Part shown: positions 1 through 9,938 of the stretch, piece by piece
Position numbering within the stretch: the stretch's first letter is position 1
Layout of the letters: the number at the start of each line of letters is the position of its first letter
NCBI GenBank assembly: GCA_963794165.1
Contig: CAWCCT010000011.1
Location: forward strand, 310,001-374,000
DNA: 64,000 nucleotides
Direction of reading: 5' to 3'
Source of the DNA: PALSA-350 sp963794165
Lineage (GTDB): Bacteria; Acidobacteriota; Terriglobia; Terriglobales; Acidobacteriaceae
The notes under the pieces: generated by a model
The model's input: only the letters and a program-made list of their open reading frames with translations
Told to the model about the DNA's origin: nothing
Databases searched by the model: none
Position numbers and translations under genes: made by a program

Positions 1-2
1 AT

Positions 3-923
3 CATGCGTCCAAATCGCTTCGCATCAAGATGTTCCTGTTCACCGATCCCTCGCTGATGAAAGCCGTGGTAGAAGCGAAGCGCCGCGGTGTGACCGTACG
101 CATCATGCTCAATCCCCGGCGCCGTAGTGGTGTTTCCGAGAACGACCAAAGCCGGGCTACGTTACAGGCCGCGGGCATCGACGTGCTGGACAGTAACCCG
201 GCCTTTGACCTTACGCATGAAAAATCGATGGTCGTGGATGATAAGACCGCGTTTGTAAAATCGCTGAACTGGGAAAGCGAAAACCTGACCCTCACCCGCG
301 ACTACGCGATTATCACCACGGAGCCGGAGGAGGTTGCGGAGATCGTCAATTGCTTTGAGGCGGATTGGAGCCGCCAGGATTTTTCCGGCGACCAAAACGC
401 TCAGCTGATTTGGTGCCGCGGAAATGGGCGGGAACGGATTACCGAGTTCATTGACAGCGCTAAGCACTCGCTGTGGTTACAAAATGAGCGCTATCAGGAT
501 CAGATGATCATCGAGCACCTGGTGCGTGCCCAGACCCGCGGAGTCAAGATTCATGTGATGGCGCGTGCCCCGCACACCCTCAAGAAGGAGAAGTTGCTCG
601 AAGGCGTGGGAGGCCTGCGCATTCTCAATGATGTCGGGATTGATGTGCGCAAACTGAAAGGTCTCAAGCTTCATGCAAAAATGCTCCTGGCCGATGGGGA
701 GCGCGCCATTATTGGATCCATCAACCTGGCGCCCGGTAGTTTCGACAGCAGGCGGGAGCTGGCAATCGAGGTGGACGACAAGCATGTCGTCGATCGTTTG
801 CATGACGTCGTGCGCCACGACTGGAAGCACTCCCACCCGCTTGACCTGACAGACGAAGGGCTGTTAGCGGATCTGAAAAAACATGGCGGCAAAGGCATCG
901 AAGAGCTCGGGCTCGAGCCGTAG
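3..923 (+). CDS. Phospholipase D-like / cardiolipin synthase family protein (5' end outside window)
   Basis: Two HKD-type motifs are visible. The first is HEKSMVVDD about 60 residues after the first in-window Met; the second is LHAKMLLADG near residue 215, followed by GSINLAPGS. This pair defines the phospholipase D superfamily, which transfers or hydrolyses phosphatidyl groups through a phospho-histidine intermediate; bacterial members with this layout include cardiolipin synthases. The frame stays open to the left edge, so the ATG at 30 is probably internal and the N-terminus, possibly with membrane anchors, lies upstream. It ends just before the convergent NIPSNAP gene. The exact substrate cannot be read from sequence; a PLD-family nuclease is less likely but not excluded. 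Confidence 0.8.
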   Translation, partial: HASKSLRIKMFLFTDPSLMKAVVEAKRRGVTVRIMLNPRRRSGVSENDQSRATLQAAGIDVLDSNPAFDLTHEKSMVVDDKTAFVKSLNWESENLTLTRDYAIITTEPEEVAEIVNCFEADWSRQDFSGDQNAQLIWCRGNGRERITEFIDSAKHSLWLQNERYQDQMIIEHLVRAQTRGVKIHVMARAPHTLKKEKLLEGVGGLRILNDVGIDVRKLKGLKLHAKMLLADGERAIIGSINLAPGSFDSRRELAIEVDDKHVVDRLHDVVRHDWKHSHPLDLTDEGLLADLKKHGGKGIEELGLEP

Positions 924-926
924 CTT

Positions 927-1724
927 TTATATCTGAGAAAAGGACGCCGGCCTGAGAACCAGGTTGGAAATCGAGTCTACGATCGGCTCCGAGCTGTATC
1001 TGGGTTGACTCGATAGCTTCTTCCATTGCGGATCGTTGCGAAAGGCATCCCACTTGACGTCGATTTCCGAGATGTCGGGGTAGCTGACCATGTAGGTTAA
1101 CTGGGGCAGGCGGGGGCCAATCAATGTATCGCCAAAGAACACCTGCCAGAAACCAGCGCGTTGGAACACCTCAAACTCACCGTTATGGAACATCTCCACT
1201 TTACGGATATGGTCCTGCTGGGTAGGGCTTTCGTAGGTGCGCAACTGAAAGACTCGCTTGCCGTGCTGCGCCGTCACCGGTGGGACGACCAACTTCGGCC
1301 AGCCTTCGAACGCGATCATGAGCGAACTTTCTATCCGCGCAAAAGCGGGGGCGCTAGCCGGGGCGTTCCAGCAGGGCGCAGCGGCTTTCATAAATTCCTC
1401 ATCCTTTGCCAGCTGCAGCTCAGCCGTGACCAATGACTCCACGGTGGAGGATGGGATAAGCAAGTACTGGGTGGGAGTCTCGGGGCCAATGTCGAGGGTG
1501 AACGCGCCGATGGGCGAAAACCCGAGCCGGTTAAGCGCGGGGATCAGCGCATCCGCCAGGTAGCTTTGCAGCAATTTGGTTTGCGGGCCTGACCGCTGCT
1601 CATACTTGCGCAGTTCGTAGTACTCACGAGCTTTGCTTGCCGGCGCTTGCGCCTGGGACTCGCTGGGGGTCAAAGCAGCCGCTGCCGCGGCCAGGGACGA
1701 GGTCAGGAAATGGCGTCTTTGCAC
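927..1724 (-). CDS. Exported NIPSNAP family protein
   Basis: The product begins with a twin-arginine-like leader (MQRRHFLTSS, then an alanine-rich stretch ending SQAQA), so export is likely. The mature part has two similar ferredoxin-like halves, each starting with an ELRKYE or QLRTYE strand (residues about 35 and 150), the hallmark of NIPSNAP domains. The second half carries 'VEMFHNGEFEVFQRAGF'. NIPSNAP proteins have no well-defined bacterial reaction; Acidobacteria carry many exported copies. The GTG start at 1724 is chosen because a strong AGGAGGAG lies just upstream. Convergent with the PLD gene. Confidence 0.8.
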   Translation of the reverse strand: MQRRHFLTSSLAAAAAALTPSESQAQAPASKAREYYELRKYEQRSGPQTKLLQSYLADALIPALNRLGFSPIGAFTLDIGPETPTQYLLIPSSTVESLVTAELQLAKDEEFMKAAAPCWNAPASAPAFARIESSLMIAFEGWPKLVVPPVTAQHGKRVFQLRTYESPTQQDHIRKVEMFHNGEFEVFQRAGFWQVFFGDTLIGPRLPQLTYMVSYPDISEIDVKWDAFRNDPQWKKLSSQPRYSSEPIVDSISNLVLRPASFSQI

Positions 1725-1800
1725 AGCTCCTCCTGAGAAACGTCAATGTTAGAACATTAGCAGTGCCGCGGGATAAAATGTGCTGGGCTAAAGCGTCCGT

Positions 1801-2012
1801 GTGAGAACTGGCGAGAGTTGTGGGTGGGGCCGGGGGCGCACTGCAGATCCCTCGGCTTCGCTCGGGATGACAAAGGGAAGGGCGGTGCTTCCATGGATGG
1901 TGATTGTGAAGCGGACGCTGACCAAAACGCTGCCCTCGCCTTTGTGATCCCGAGCGAAGCCGAGGGATCTGCAGTGCGCCCCGGCCCCACCCACACTCTC
2001 GCCAGTTCTCAC
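1801..2012. repeat. Long intergenic inverted repeat
   Basis: Arms of about 80 bases (1801-1881 and 1931-2012) are near-perfect reverse complements. Each contains the stretch gatccctcggcttcgctcggg or its complement, which itself nearly folds on itself. The 50-base centre is unrelated. It sits between the divergent NIPSNAP and amidohydrolase genes, ending about 30 bases before the latter, so any transcript would form a very stable hairpin. It resembles the palindromic repeats seen elsewhere in the window but has a different sequence. Confidence 0.8.
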
Positions 2013-2041
2013 GCGGATTTTGCCCCCGAGGAAAATTACTC

Positions 2042-3020
2042 ATGCAAAGGCGCGAATTTCTCAGGCTCGGCGCTTCCATCGCCGGCAGTTGGGCCACCAC
2101 CCAACTCGCCCAGGCCCTTCCGCCTGTAATTCCGATCATCGACACTCACATTCATATGTTCGATACGCGCCGCCCTGGGGGCGTGCCCTGGCCGGCCACG
2201 ACAGACACCGCGCTCTACAAACCGGCCCTACCCGAACGTTATGCAAGCATTGCCGGCCCCCTGGGAGTGGTCGGCGCGATCGTGGTCGAGGCGAGCCCTC
2301 TGGTCAGCGATAACGACTGGGTACTAAGCGTGGCCGCGAACCATCCGATCATCGTAGGCATGGTCGGCGACCTGATTCCAGCAACACCCTCGTATCAAAA
2401 GGATTTGGAACGATTGCACGCGAATCCTCTTTTTCTGGGCATTCGGTACGGCAATCTCTGGGATCGAGATCTGGCTGTCGACGCAAAAAAAACTGGCTTT
2501 CTTCCCGGGCTCAAGATGCTAGCCGAGAAGGGCTTGGTGCTGGATAGCGCAAATCCCGATCCCGCTCTCATCCGCGCCATCGCCGGCGTGGCCGACCATC
2601 TTCCCGAACTAAGGATCGTGATCGATCATCTGCCCAGTGCCGCAGTGCCCGTCGGAAGCAGCAGCCCGCGATGAATATTGGTCCCTGTTACGGCATCTGG
2701 CGCAAAACAAAAACATCTTCGTCAAGCTTTCTGAAGTAGCTCTTGCCCGCAGCGAGCAGAGCGCGCCCATCCCGCCAAACTTTGTCCAGGACAGGCTCGA
2801 CTCCCTTTGGAATATCTTCGGCGAGGATCACGTCCTATATGCCAGCGACTGGCCCAATAGCGACCATAATGCAACCTACCCGGAGACCCTCTCCATTGTG
2901 CGCGACTACGTCGAGCCCAAAGGCCGCGTAGCCTCAGAGAAGTTTTTCTGGAAGAATTCCGTCGCCGCCTACCGCTGGCGCCGCCGCCAGCTAGATCAAC
3001 CGAAGGAGCACCAATCCTGA
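2042..3020 (+). pseudogene. Exported COG3618-type amidohydrolase (fuconolactonase-like), one frameshift
   Basis: The N-terminal frame starts MQRREFLRLGASIAG, a Tat-like leader, then IDTHIHMFD, the HxH metal motif of COG3618 metal-dependent hydrolases (L-fuconolactonase and related lactonases). It stops at 2674. The rest continues in another frame to 3020, with KNIFVKLSE and VLYASDWPNSDH, the latter carrying the conserved C-terminal Asp. The break lies at about 2648-2655, where dropping one base joins VP to SEAAARDEYW. Length after joining (about 325 residues) is normal for the family. It is either a recent mutation or an assembly indel. A link to the GH29 fucosidase nearby is suggestive only. 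Confidence 0.75.
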
Positions 3021-3542
3021 CTATTTCTCGCTGCTGGGCGGCACTATGCCCTTCAGTCGCAGGTACAACGACAGCGTCGCGTATTGCTCATTGTCATGGG
3101 CGACGTTGCCCCAAAGCATACTCAGTCGTGACCGTTTCGCTGGGCCGGCCTGAAGCATTTCTGTAGCGTTGGCATCCGTCAGGCCGCCATACGCTTTGTC
3201 ACATTCCGCAAAGGAAGCCTTGAGTGCCTCGACGATCGTGGCCTTATCCGCCGTTTCCGGTGGCACTTTCGCCAGCGCGCTGGGGTCCGTGTTATTCGCT
3301 GCACCGCAAATGTGCAGCTGCGCCTCGGTCACATGGTTCACGACCCGCGCGAACGTCCGGATATCCGGCGTAGGCTTAAAGCTATAGTTTTCTGCCGGCA
3401 TCTTATCGGCCGCTTTCAGTATGTTCGGCTTGATGCGCTCATAGCTTGCTTGTAATTCGCTTGCAAACGGGCTTCCCTGCCCCAGGGCCGCGCCCGATAT
3501 CATCAATCCCGCCAGTGCACACGCCACAGGTATCCGCTGCAT
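3021..3542 (-). CDS. Exported DinB-like protein
   Basis: A signal peptide (MQRIPVACALAGLMISGAA, cleaved near LGQG) precedes a four-helix DinB-like domain of about 150 residues. Recognisable pieces are the FKPTPDIRTFARVVNHVTEAQ helix and the late WGNVAHDNEQYATLSLYLR helix, which supply histidines for a metal site in this fold. DinB-family proteins include thiol-dependent transferases; those secreted by Acidobacteria have no known substrate. The start at 3542 has GGGAGGGAAG upstream; an upstream start at 3563 in the same frame is less likely because it would spoil the signal peptide. It converges with the amidohydrolase, with no gap. Confidence 0.8.
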   Translation of the reverse strand: MQRIPVACALAGLMISGAALGQGSPFASELQASYERIKPNILKAADKMPAENYSFKPTPDIRTFARVVNHVTEAQLHICGAANNTDPSALAKVPPETADKATIVEALKASFAECDKAYGGLTDANATEMLQAGPAKRSRLSMLWGNVAHDNEQYATLSLYLRLKGIVPPSSEK

Positions 3543-3619
3543 TGTCTTCCCTCCCAGTGCCAACCAGCCTACCTACGCCCGGCGCGCTGTACAAGGGGGA
3601 AACTTTTGAAGCACACCGA

Positions 3620-3830
3620 GCGAGCTATCCTTGAAGGGTACGGGCTTCAGCCCGTACATTAGCGACCAAGGACACCGGGCTTTGGGTCTGAAAACAGCTT
3701 TATCAGAGGAAAATCGTCCCCTCAGCAGCTAAAGCCGGATTCATTTCACAGCGGTGCGTACGGCCTAATGCTCGCTGCGGCGAGGTAGGCCGTACCCTTC
3801 AAAAACTTGGTTTCTCCGCAGCCTGTTCAA
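3620..3830. repeat. Intergenic hairpins of the 'acccttcaa' repeat type
   Basis: The gap between the DinB-like gene and the PQQ gene holds a near-perfect hairpin at 3638-3657 (gtacgggct / agcccgtac with a two-base loop). About 140 bases later comes an inverted copy of its flank (aggccgtacccttcaa). The same words return at 28664-28689 and 28884-28900, so this is a dispersed repeat. No coding signal was seen here. It could act as a terminator for the leftward PQQ gene. Confidence 0.6.
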
Positions 3831-3852
3831 ACCCCTCATGCTACCGATAAGG

Positions 3853-5396
3853 TTACATATGGGTTTGCGGTAAAGCCCAGGCAAAGAGCACGCCGCCGCT
3901 GCCGGTTAATAGATATTGGCGGCCGCCAAGTTCGTAGCTGATGGGGGAGGTACCTATCCTCCCCCCGGTGCCCGCGTGCCAGAGTGTCTTACCCGTGCTG
4001 GTCTCGAGAGCAAGAACATTGCCTTCATTGTCTCCGCGTGAAGGTGAGCCCTGAGCGCGTGGTCAGGACTCCCGCCGACGGCGTTCCGGGGCCCAGCTCA
4101 TGCGTCCAGCGAATCTTGCCGGTCTGATAATCAATCGCCTCGATAACGCCCTTGCTCCACAGATCGTAGTCGGCGCCGGCCCAGCCATAAGTGCCATCGG
4201 CCGGCTTGGCGAAGTAGACGCTGTAGCTGGGATGTGCCGACACGATAAACAGTCCGGTCTTCGCGTCGAAACTGGGAGACCGAAAGTTGGTCATCCCACT
4301 CTCGTCGGGCGCTATCAAGCGTCCATCGGGCGCCGGTTCTTTGGCCGGATTGGGAATCGGGCGCCCTTGCTTGTCCACCCCGAGCGCCCAGTTCACCGGC
4401 CCAAACGGAACAGTGAGTAAATTGCTGCCATCCGTCCTGTCGAGCACAAAAAAATAGCCATTGCGTGAACTCTGCAACAGCATCTTCCGCGGCTTGCCCT
4501 GAAACATTCCATCCACCAGCACCGGAGTCTCGGCCGCGTCCCAATCATGGGTATCGTGGGGCGACGGCTGAAACGCCCAGGCCAGCTTTCCCGTGTCGGG
4601 GTTCAAGGCCACGATGCTGCAGGTGTAGAGATTGTCTCCCGGACGGGTTTGGGCGGTAAGCACCGGGGTGGGGTTTCCGGTGCCCCAATACACCAGGTTG
4701 AGATCAGGATCGTATGTGCCGGTCATCCATGAGTTGCCGCCGCTGGGCGCCCCTGGAGTCCCCAAAGGCGGCGTCGCGTTCCACTGCCACTGCGTCTTTC
4801 CTGTCTCCGGATCGACCGATCGGATATATCCAACCAGATTATCGAAATCGCCCGAAGTGCCTACCATCACGTGATTGCCCACCACCAGCGGGGCCATGCT
4901 GGTCCAATATCCCTTGGTTCACGTCTGCCACCTGCACAATCCAACGCACGCTGCCATCCTTGGCATTGAGCGATACCAGGTGCCCATCCGGAACCAGAAA
5001 ATAAAGCCAATCCTTGAACATCCCCAGTCCGCGGTTGCCAATATGTAAACCATGATTAGGCGGGTAGGTGTAGAGCCATAACTGGTGACCCGAGAGGGCA
5101 TCCACCGCCCACACTTTATCCGGGACGGTAAAGTACAGCACCCCGCCGACCAGCAGCGGGGTAGATTTGAGTTCGGCTGCCTGGTTGGTTTGAAAGGCCC
5201 ATGCCAGGGTCAGACTGCCTACGTTCTGGGGCGTAATCTGTTCCAGCTTGCTGTGACGCTGCCCGTCGTAAGTGCCGTGGTACAGAGGCCAACTATCCGC
5301 CGGTGGGTGGAGAAGCATGGAGTTGTCCACTCCCTGCGCCCAGAGCGTTGCAGCACCGGCAAGCAAGAGAGCCGTTAAAACCGATCTGATTCGCAT
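3853..5396 (-). pseudogene. PQQ-dependent dehydrogenase (quinoprotein beta-propeller), two frameshifts
   Basis: A signal peptide (MRIRSVLTALLLAGAATLWAQ) is followed by WPLYHGTYDGQRHS, the start of the eight-bladed propeller of quinoprotein dehydrogenases. Later come HDTHDWDAAETPVLVDG and MLLQSSRNGYFFVLDR, typical of methanol/ethanol-type members, which oxidise alcohols or sugars in the periplasm with PQQ. Frame 1 runs 5396 to about 4910, frame 2 to 4025, frame 3 (GDNEGNVLALETSTGKTLWH, ending ALPQTHM) to 3853. Both breaks are single-base shifts, near 4905 and 4030. No haem CxxCH was seen, so an external electron acceptor would be needed. It follows the fucosidase by 9 bases and is probably cotranscribed. 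Confidence 0.8.
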
Positions 5397-5405
5397 GCAG
5401 ACCTT

Positions 5406-6967
5406 TCAGGCAAGAGTGACTTTGAAGGTGACGCCGATGTCAGACAGGTTGGCTGCCGGCATCTTCACCTGCAAACTTTGCTTGTCCTGCTTCCAATGCA
5501 GCTTGTCCTGGTATCCAAGCAGTTGCACGTTGAGGATTTTTCCCGGCTCCTGCGGACTGCCGGTCCCCAGCGGCTTGATGACCACATCACCGGCCGGTGT
5601 GCCCATGACATAGGCGTAGAGCAGTTTTCCCTTGGTGGTGAAGCGCACATCCTCCGCCGTCAACCCGGGCTGCTTGCTCTCGTTGAAGCCGGTCTGCGCA
5701 ACCACGACCTCGGTCGAAGGTCCGGCGCCATAGATCTTCCACGGACGAGACCCATAGATCCCTTCGCTTGTTGACTGCCATCCAAGCCGTTATGCCTTCG
5801 AGCACCTTCATCTCATCGGGATCCAATTCACCGCTGTTGGGCAGGGGAAAATTGAGCAGCAGATTGCCGTTCTTGCTTACGATGTCCACCAGCAGATCAA
5901 TCACTTTTTTCGGGGTCTTGTAGATCTGCCCACGCTTGTAATGCCAGTCGCCGATGCAGGTATCGGTCTGCCACGGGATGTCGGAGATGGCGTCGGAAAC
6001 TCCCCGCTCATGATCGACGATACAGGTGCCCACCGTGCAGTCGCTGGCTAACTTGCTGCAGTACACCGCTTCCACTTTGCCCTGATGCAGGCCGGCGCTC
6101 ACGTTATAAAGCTCCGCTACGGTGCTCAGTCCATATTCTTCAAACGGAATACCGCCGTCGGTATAAAGCAGGTCGGGCTGATGCTGGTCGATCAGGTCTT
6201 TAATGCGGTTGAAGTATTGCTGCTTCCAATCGGCGGGCGCTACGCGGCCCATAGCCTTGCGCGGTTTTGGCAAAGTCGGCAGGCATCTCCGCATAGCTGT
6301 GGTAGAGGTCAGCATAGGCCGGGTTGGTGCCGTCGTAGGGTACTCCGGCCAGCGGGCCCTTGGTGTCGCTGGTGTGCGCAGGGGCGAACCAGTCAAAACT
6401 GTTGGAGAGGTGCTCGCTCACGCCAAAGCGCAGCCCGCGCTTGCGCGCTGCTTGCTTATACAGACCCACAATGTCGCGCATAGGACCAACGGCGGTGGCA
6501 TTCCAGCGTGGCTGGTACTTTGAATTCCACATATCGTAATTGTCATGGTGCACTCCCATGCTGACGAAGTACTTCGCGCCGGCCTTCACATACAAATCCA
6601 TCAAGTGCTCGGGATCCCACTTGGCGCCCTTGAACAAGGGGACCAAGTCTTTGTAGCCCGTCTTGGACGGATGCCCGTAAGTCTTGAGATGGTAGTCATA
6701 TTGCGGAGTGCCCTGGATATACATGTTGCGTGCAAACCAGTCGCCATCCTCGACGCCGGACTGCGGCCCCCAATGGGACCAGATGCCGAACTTGGCGTCG
6801 CGGAACCACTCTGGAACGCGGTAGGCGTCGAGCGATCCGCGTGTCGCCTTGAATGGCCCCGAGGTAAGCGGAAGCGTGGCCGACGCCTGGCCAAAAGCAG
6901 CCCCGGTGCCTGCCCAGGCCGCTGAGTAGCCCAGCAATTTAATGGTGTCGCGTCTTGTAAACCGCAT
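5406..6967 (-). pseudogene. GH29 alpha-L-fucosidase, two frameshifts
   Basis: The leader MRFTRRDTIKLLGYSAAWAG is Tat-like, so export is likely. WFRDAKFGIWSHWGPQ and YFVSMGVHHDNYDMW are GH29 landmarks, and LLYTDGGIPF carries the catalytic Asp. These retaining enzymes release L-fucose from plant or microbial glycans. Three frames join: 6967 to about 6250, then to about 5770, then to 5406. At the second break NKR should read NSEGIYGSRPW, a known GH29 phrase, so one extra A near 5779 explains it. ATG 6967 is preferred to the TTG at 7012 because it begins the leader. It lies between a melibiase-like gene and the PQQ gene on the same strand. Confidence 0.82.
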
Positions 6968-7090
6968 GCAGAGTTGCCGCCTTATTCCTGCCGAAAAATA
7001 AATTTGCTTCAAGAAAGAAGCATTAAGGTGTTCCGCCCATGGTTATATCTATGCCCGGCATCTTTATCAACCCGGGCAGGGTTAGGGAAC

Positions 7091-8803
7091 CTATGGGCTG
7101 AGGAAGGCCGACGCGCCTTCGGCTCCGCACCAACGATACCGCCACTGCTGCTTCCCGCTCGCCTGCCAATGCTCCGGCGTGCTGCCATCCATCCAGTCCA
7201 CCGGCCGGGCAGCCACTCCGCCCGTCGCCGCCATACTGAAGGCATCGCGCAACGCCGCCCGCTGTTCCGGCCCTCGTGCCGGCGGCCCGGGAGAGACGAT
7301 GGTGGCCGATCCACTCCGGGCCAGCACGTCCAGCCATTGCTGGTTAAGCTCCCACGGCACTGCCGCCGTGATGCCCACCAGATCGGCATCCACGGTAAAG
7401 AAGGTTCCGTTCTGCGGCAGCCGAAATGCAAGCGTGTTCACGCCCATTCGCCTGGTGCGCTCCCACTGCCGGCCGCTAGTGTCGTCCCCGGTGCGCTGCA
7501 GGTCGAACATTCCCTGCCCCAGGTGGCCCACCGTATTGCACCCATCGAGGAGTACCCGCTCGCCGGCCTCCTGGCTCAGCATGGCATACAGCTCGGAGAT
7601 CACCTCAGCATTCGTCCGGCTACGGTCGTGCAGCGACCAGCCGGGCAACGTCGGCTGGGGCCCCATTTCGAACCCCCACTGCCCCAGCAGGTCATAGGTG
7701 GAGAAATCGTGCTTCACCATCTCATAGCCCCAGCTCACGGCTTCGCGCATCTTGGCGCGGATCTTCTCCGTTGCTTCAGGTACGGTGGGATCGTAGGCAA
7801 GTTCACGAGCCCGGTCCTTCTTCTCCCCGAAACGCGCGCCCGGCAACAACAGCTCCGGCGAAGCGTCCCGCGGCGCCTCCAGCGGCCGGATCCAGATGCC
7901 CGGCCGGGCAGTGCGCTGCTTGATCTGCTCCGCCAGTTTGCCCATGTCCGGCCAGGCCGCCGCACCGTTCGCCCAGCCACCGTCGATGACAGAGAAGGGC
8001 CGCGCACCCCCGCTGGGCGAAAGCTCGACGATGAACTCGGTGTCGCGCAAGATCGTCTCCGCGGTGCTCTGACCGTAGCTGTAGTCCCAGTCGTTAGCAC
8101 CATAAATGGGCACGATGGGGCGCGATGCCCGACCGCACATCTTCCGGCAAAGCCCGGCAACCACCTCTTGAGCGTTTTCACCTTCGGAGCCGCGGCGGGT
8201 GACGATAGTCGCCATGGTCAGTTTTCGGGGACCGAGTTTGACCCCATCACCACCGTTCGCCACGTTCAGCCACAGTGACACACCTTCCGCATCCAGCTGC
8301 CAAAAGCATAGTGCGGCGGCATCTGTCTTTACCCCGTAACCGTGGCAAGCCATGCCATCGTAGGTGGCGAAGTACCATGGCATCACGCGTTCCGGGATCA
8401 GGCCGCGCCAGCCCAGCTCTCCATAGCTCCGCTCCCACGCATCCCCCAGGGCGCGAATATCCGAGGGCACCTGCGATCGCCAGCGCACATGCACCGCAAC
8501 CATCGGGTTAGACGGCGCGGCCAGCGTCAGCACCAGCGCGTTTTGTTCGACTACACATTCGACTACCACCTGGCCGCCGCGCCACTGCACACCACTGCGT
8601 TCGAGCGCGATCCGGGCCCAGGGCACCGTCTTCTGGAAACCTCCGTAGGTAGTAACCGCGTCTGGAAGCCGCAGCAGATCGATGAACGAAGACTCCTTGG
8701 GCAAACTCTTTACCGGATCCGCGGTGCCGGTCATACCACCGAGCGTTGCGGCGCCCGCGCGTAGAAACGATCTTCTCGTCACCATTTCCATCTTGTGCAC
8801 CAT
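7091..8803 (-). CDS. Exported clan GH-D-like glycoside hydrolase (melibiase / alpha-galactosidase-like)
   Basis: About 570 residues, intact. After a Tat-like leader (MVTRRSFLRAGAATLGG) comes a beta-rich region of some 190 residues. Then follows a TIM-barrel-like part with YGANDWDYSYG, SVIDGGWANG, GIWIRPL and MVKHDFSTYDLLG. In clan GH-D (GH27/GH36) the catalytic nucleophile is the Asp of a K-x-D motif, and KHD in the last phrase is a candidate. VLLDGCNTVGHLG and FFTVDADLVG follow. I could not name the family with certainty; a new subfamily is possible. The start at 8803 has GAGGAATTCA just upstream; nearby in-frame Mets at 8815, 8791 and 8785 are alternatives. It heads the leftward sugar-enzyme block. 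Confidence 0.6.
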   Translation of the reverse strand: MVHKMEMVTRRSFLRAGAATLGGMTGTADPVKSLPKESSFIDLLRLPDAVTTYGGFQKTVPWARIALERSGVQWRGGQVVVECVVEQNALVLTLAAPSNPMVAVHVRWRSQVPSDIRALGDAWERSYGELGWRGLIPERVMPWYFATYDGMACHGYGVKTDAAALCFWQLDAEGVSLWLNVANGGDGVKLGPRKLTMATIVTRRGSEGENAQEVVAGLCRKMCGRASRPIVPIYGANDWDYSYGQSTAETILRDTEFIVELSPSGGARPFSVIDGGWANGAAAWPDMGKLAEQIKQRTARPGIWIRPLEAPRDASPELLLPGARFGEKKDRARELAYDPTVPEATEKIRAKMREAVSWGYEMVKHDFSTYDLLGQWGFEMGPQPTLPGWSLHDRSRTNAEVISELYAMLSQEAGERVLLDGCNTVGHLGQGMFDLQRTGDDTSGRQWERTRRMGVNTLAFRLPQNGTFFTVDADLVGITAAVPWELNQQWLDVLARSGSATIVSPGPPARGPEQRAALRDAFSMAATGGVAARPVDWMDGSTPEHWQASGKQQWRYRWCGAEGASAFLSP

Positions 8804-8968
8804 TGAATTCCTCATCGAGACAACTCGCAAATGGTTTTGAGAGTCAGACTTGTTAGTCCCTAGATGGTGGCACAACGCACACGCATCTGCACGACGGACC
8901 AAGAACCCAAGCAAATCTCGAATCACCAACGACCTCACATCGTGCATGACATGGGTTAAGGAGGATGT

Positions 8969-9841
8969 ATGTACCACCACGTAAAAAAGCTGATGTACAC
9001 CGTCGAAGTGGGTCAACCCGATCCGAAGTTCGGAAAAATGCTGTTGGAACAGTTTGGCGGCGCAAACGGAGAACTGGCAGCCGCCATGCAATATTCCATT
9101 CAAGGCCTCAACTGTGAAGACGCGGCACGCAAAGATCTTTTGATGGATATTGGCACAGAAGAGTTGAGCCATTTGGAAGTAGTTGGAGCGCTCATCAGGC
9201 TGCATTTAAAACCTATGAAGAGCAGCCGCGAAGCGGCGGAAGCTGACCCTCTGGTAGCGATTGCCGGTGGCGGCGGGGTTTCGCTGTTCGATTCCATGGG
9301 CAACGCATGGACCGCGAATTACCTGAAAATCACAGGCGATGTAGCCGTTGATCTGCGCAGCAACATTGCCGCCGAGGCGCGGGCCAAGATTGTCTACGAA
9401 CGCCTGATCAGCTTTACCCAAGACCAGGGTTCGAAACAAGCACTGCAATTCCTCATGACCCGCGAGATCACGCACATGCGTGCGTTCACGGCGGCGCTCG
9501 ACAGTATGGAAAAACCGCAATTTTCAGTTGGCATTATTCAACCGACTCCGCACCTGGTGGATCAGTTCTTTAATGCATCCACAGGTGAGAGCCAGTACGG
9601 CGAAAGCGATTTCGTGGGGCCGTGGAATCACGGTAATGGTTTGGTTCCGGTCGAATCGGAAATAAAGGGTGGAGAAGGCCTCGACGTAAAACCCTACGAT
9701 CCGGAGCCGGGCACAGAGAAGACTTCTCCTATCGATTCCACGCCGGTCGGAGCGTACACCAATGGGGTAGGCAAGAAGCAAGCCGCTTTACACGAGAAAA
9801 TCAATGCTGAGGCAGCAAAGAATGCAGTCGTCGAAGTATAG
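8969..9841 (+). CDS. Manganese catalase
   Basis: 290 residues, the normal length for manganese (non-haem) catalases, which turn hydrogen peroxide into water and oxygen at a di-manganese centre. The metal ligands are visible in order: Glu in FGGANGELAAAMQY, Glu and His in TEELSHLEV, Glu in NIAAEARAKIVYE, and Glu/His in MTREITHMRAF. The C-terminal tail after 215 (SQYGESDFVGPWNHG...) is also usual. A textbook TAAGGAGGATGT precedes the ATG, so translation should be strong. It diverges from the melibiase-like gene; about 165 bases separate them and hold its promoter. Single-gene unit. Confidence 0.95.
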   Translation: MYHHVKKLMYTVEVGQPDPKFGKMLLEQFGGANGELAAAMQYSIQGLNCEDAARKDLLMDIGTEELSHLEVVGALIRLHLKPMKSSREAAEADPLVAIAGGGGVSLFDSMGNAWTANYLKITGDVAVDLRSNIAAEARAKIVYERLISFTQDQGSKQALQFLMTREITHMRAFTAALDSMEKPQFSVGIIQPTPHLVDQFFNASTGESQYGESDFVGPWNHGNGLVPVESEIKGGEGLDVKPYDPEPGTEKTSPIDSTPVGAYTNGVGKKQAALHEKINAEAAKNAVVEV

Positions 9842-9938
9842 GTCCGTTGAACCTGCTTTGCAGTGTGCCGGCTGACGTCCTCGTCAGCCGGCATCTCGCA
9901 CGAGTTCTCTGTAAGTAACACGCCGCAGGTTGATCCGT

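Noticed and set aside
3853..5396. Three separate small propeller genes
   Set aside because: The pieces join by single-base shifts into one protein with continuous family motifs.
6974..8278. 434-codon rightward frame opposite the melibiase-like gene
   Set aside because: Composition (many Arg, Pro, His) is that of an antisense shadow in GC-rich DNA and no motif is visible.
8816..9205. 130-codon extension of the melibiase-like frame to the right
   Set aside because: It runs antisense through the manganese catalase gene and has no protein-like features; the true start has its own ribosome site at 8803.
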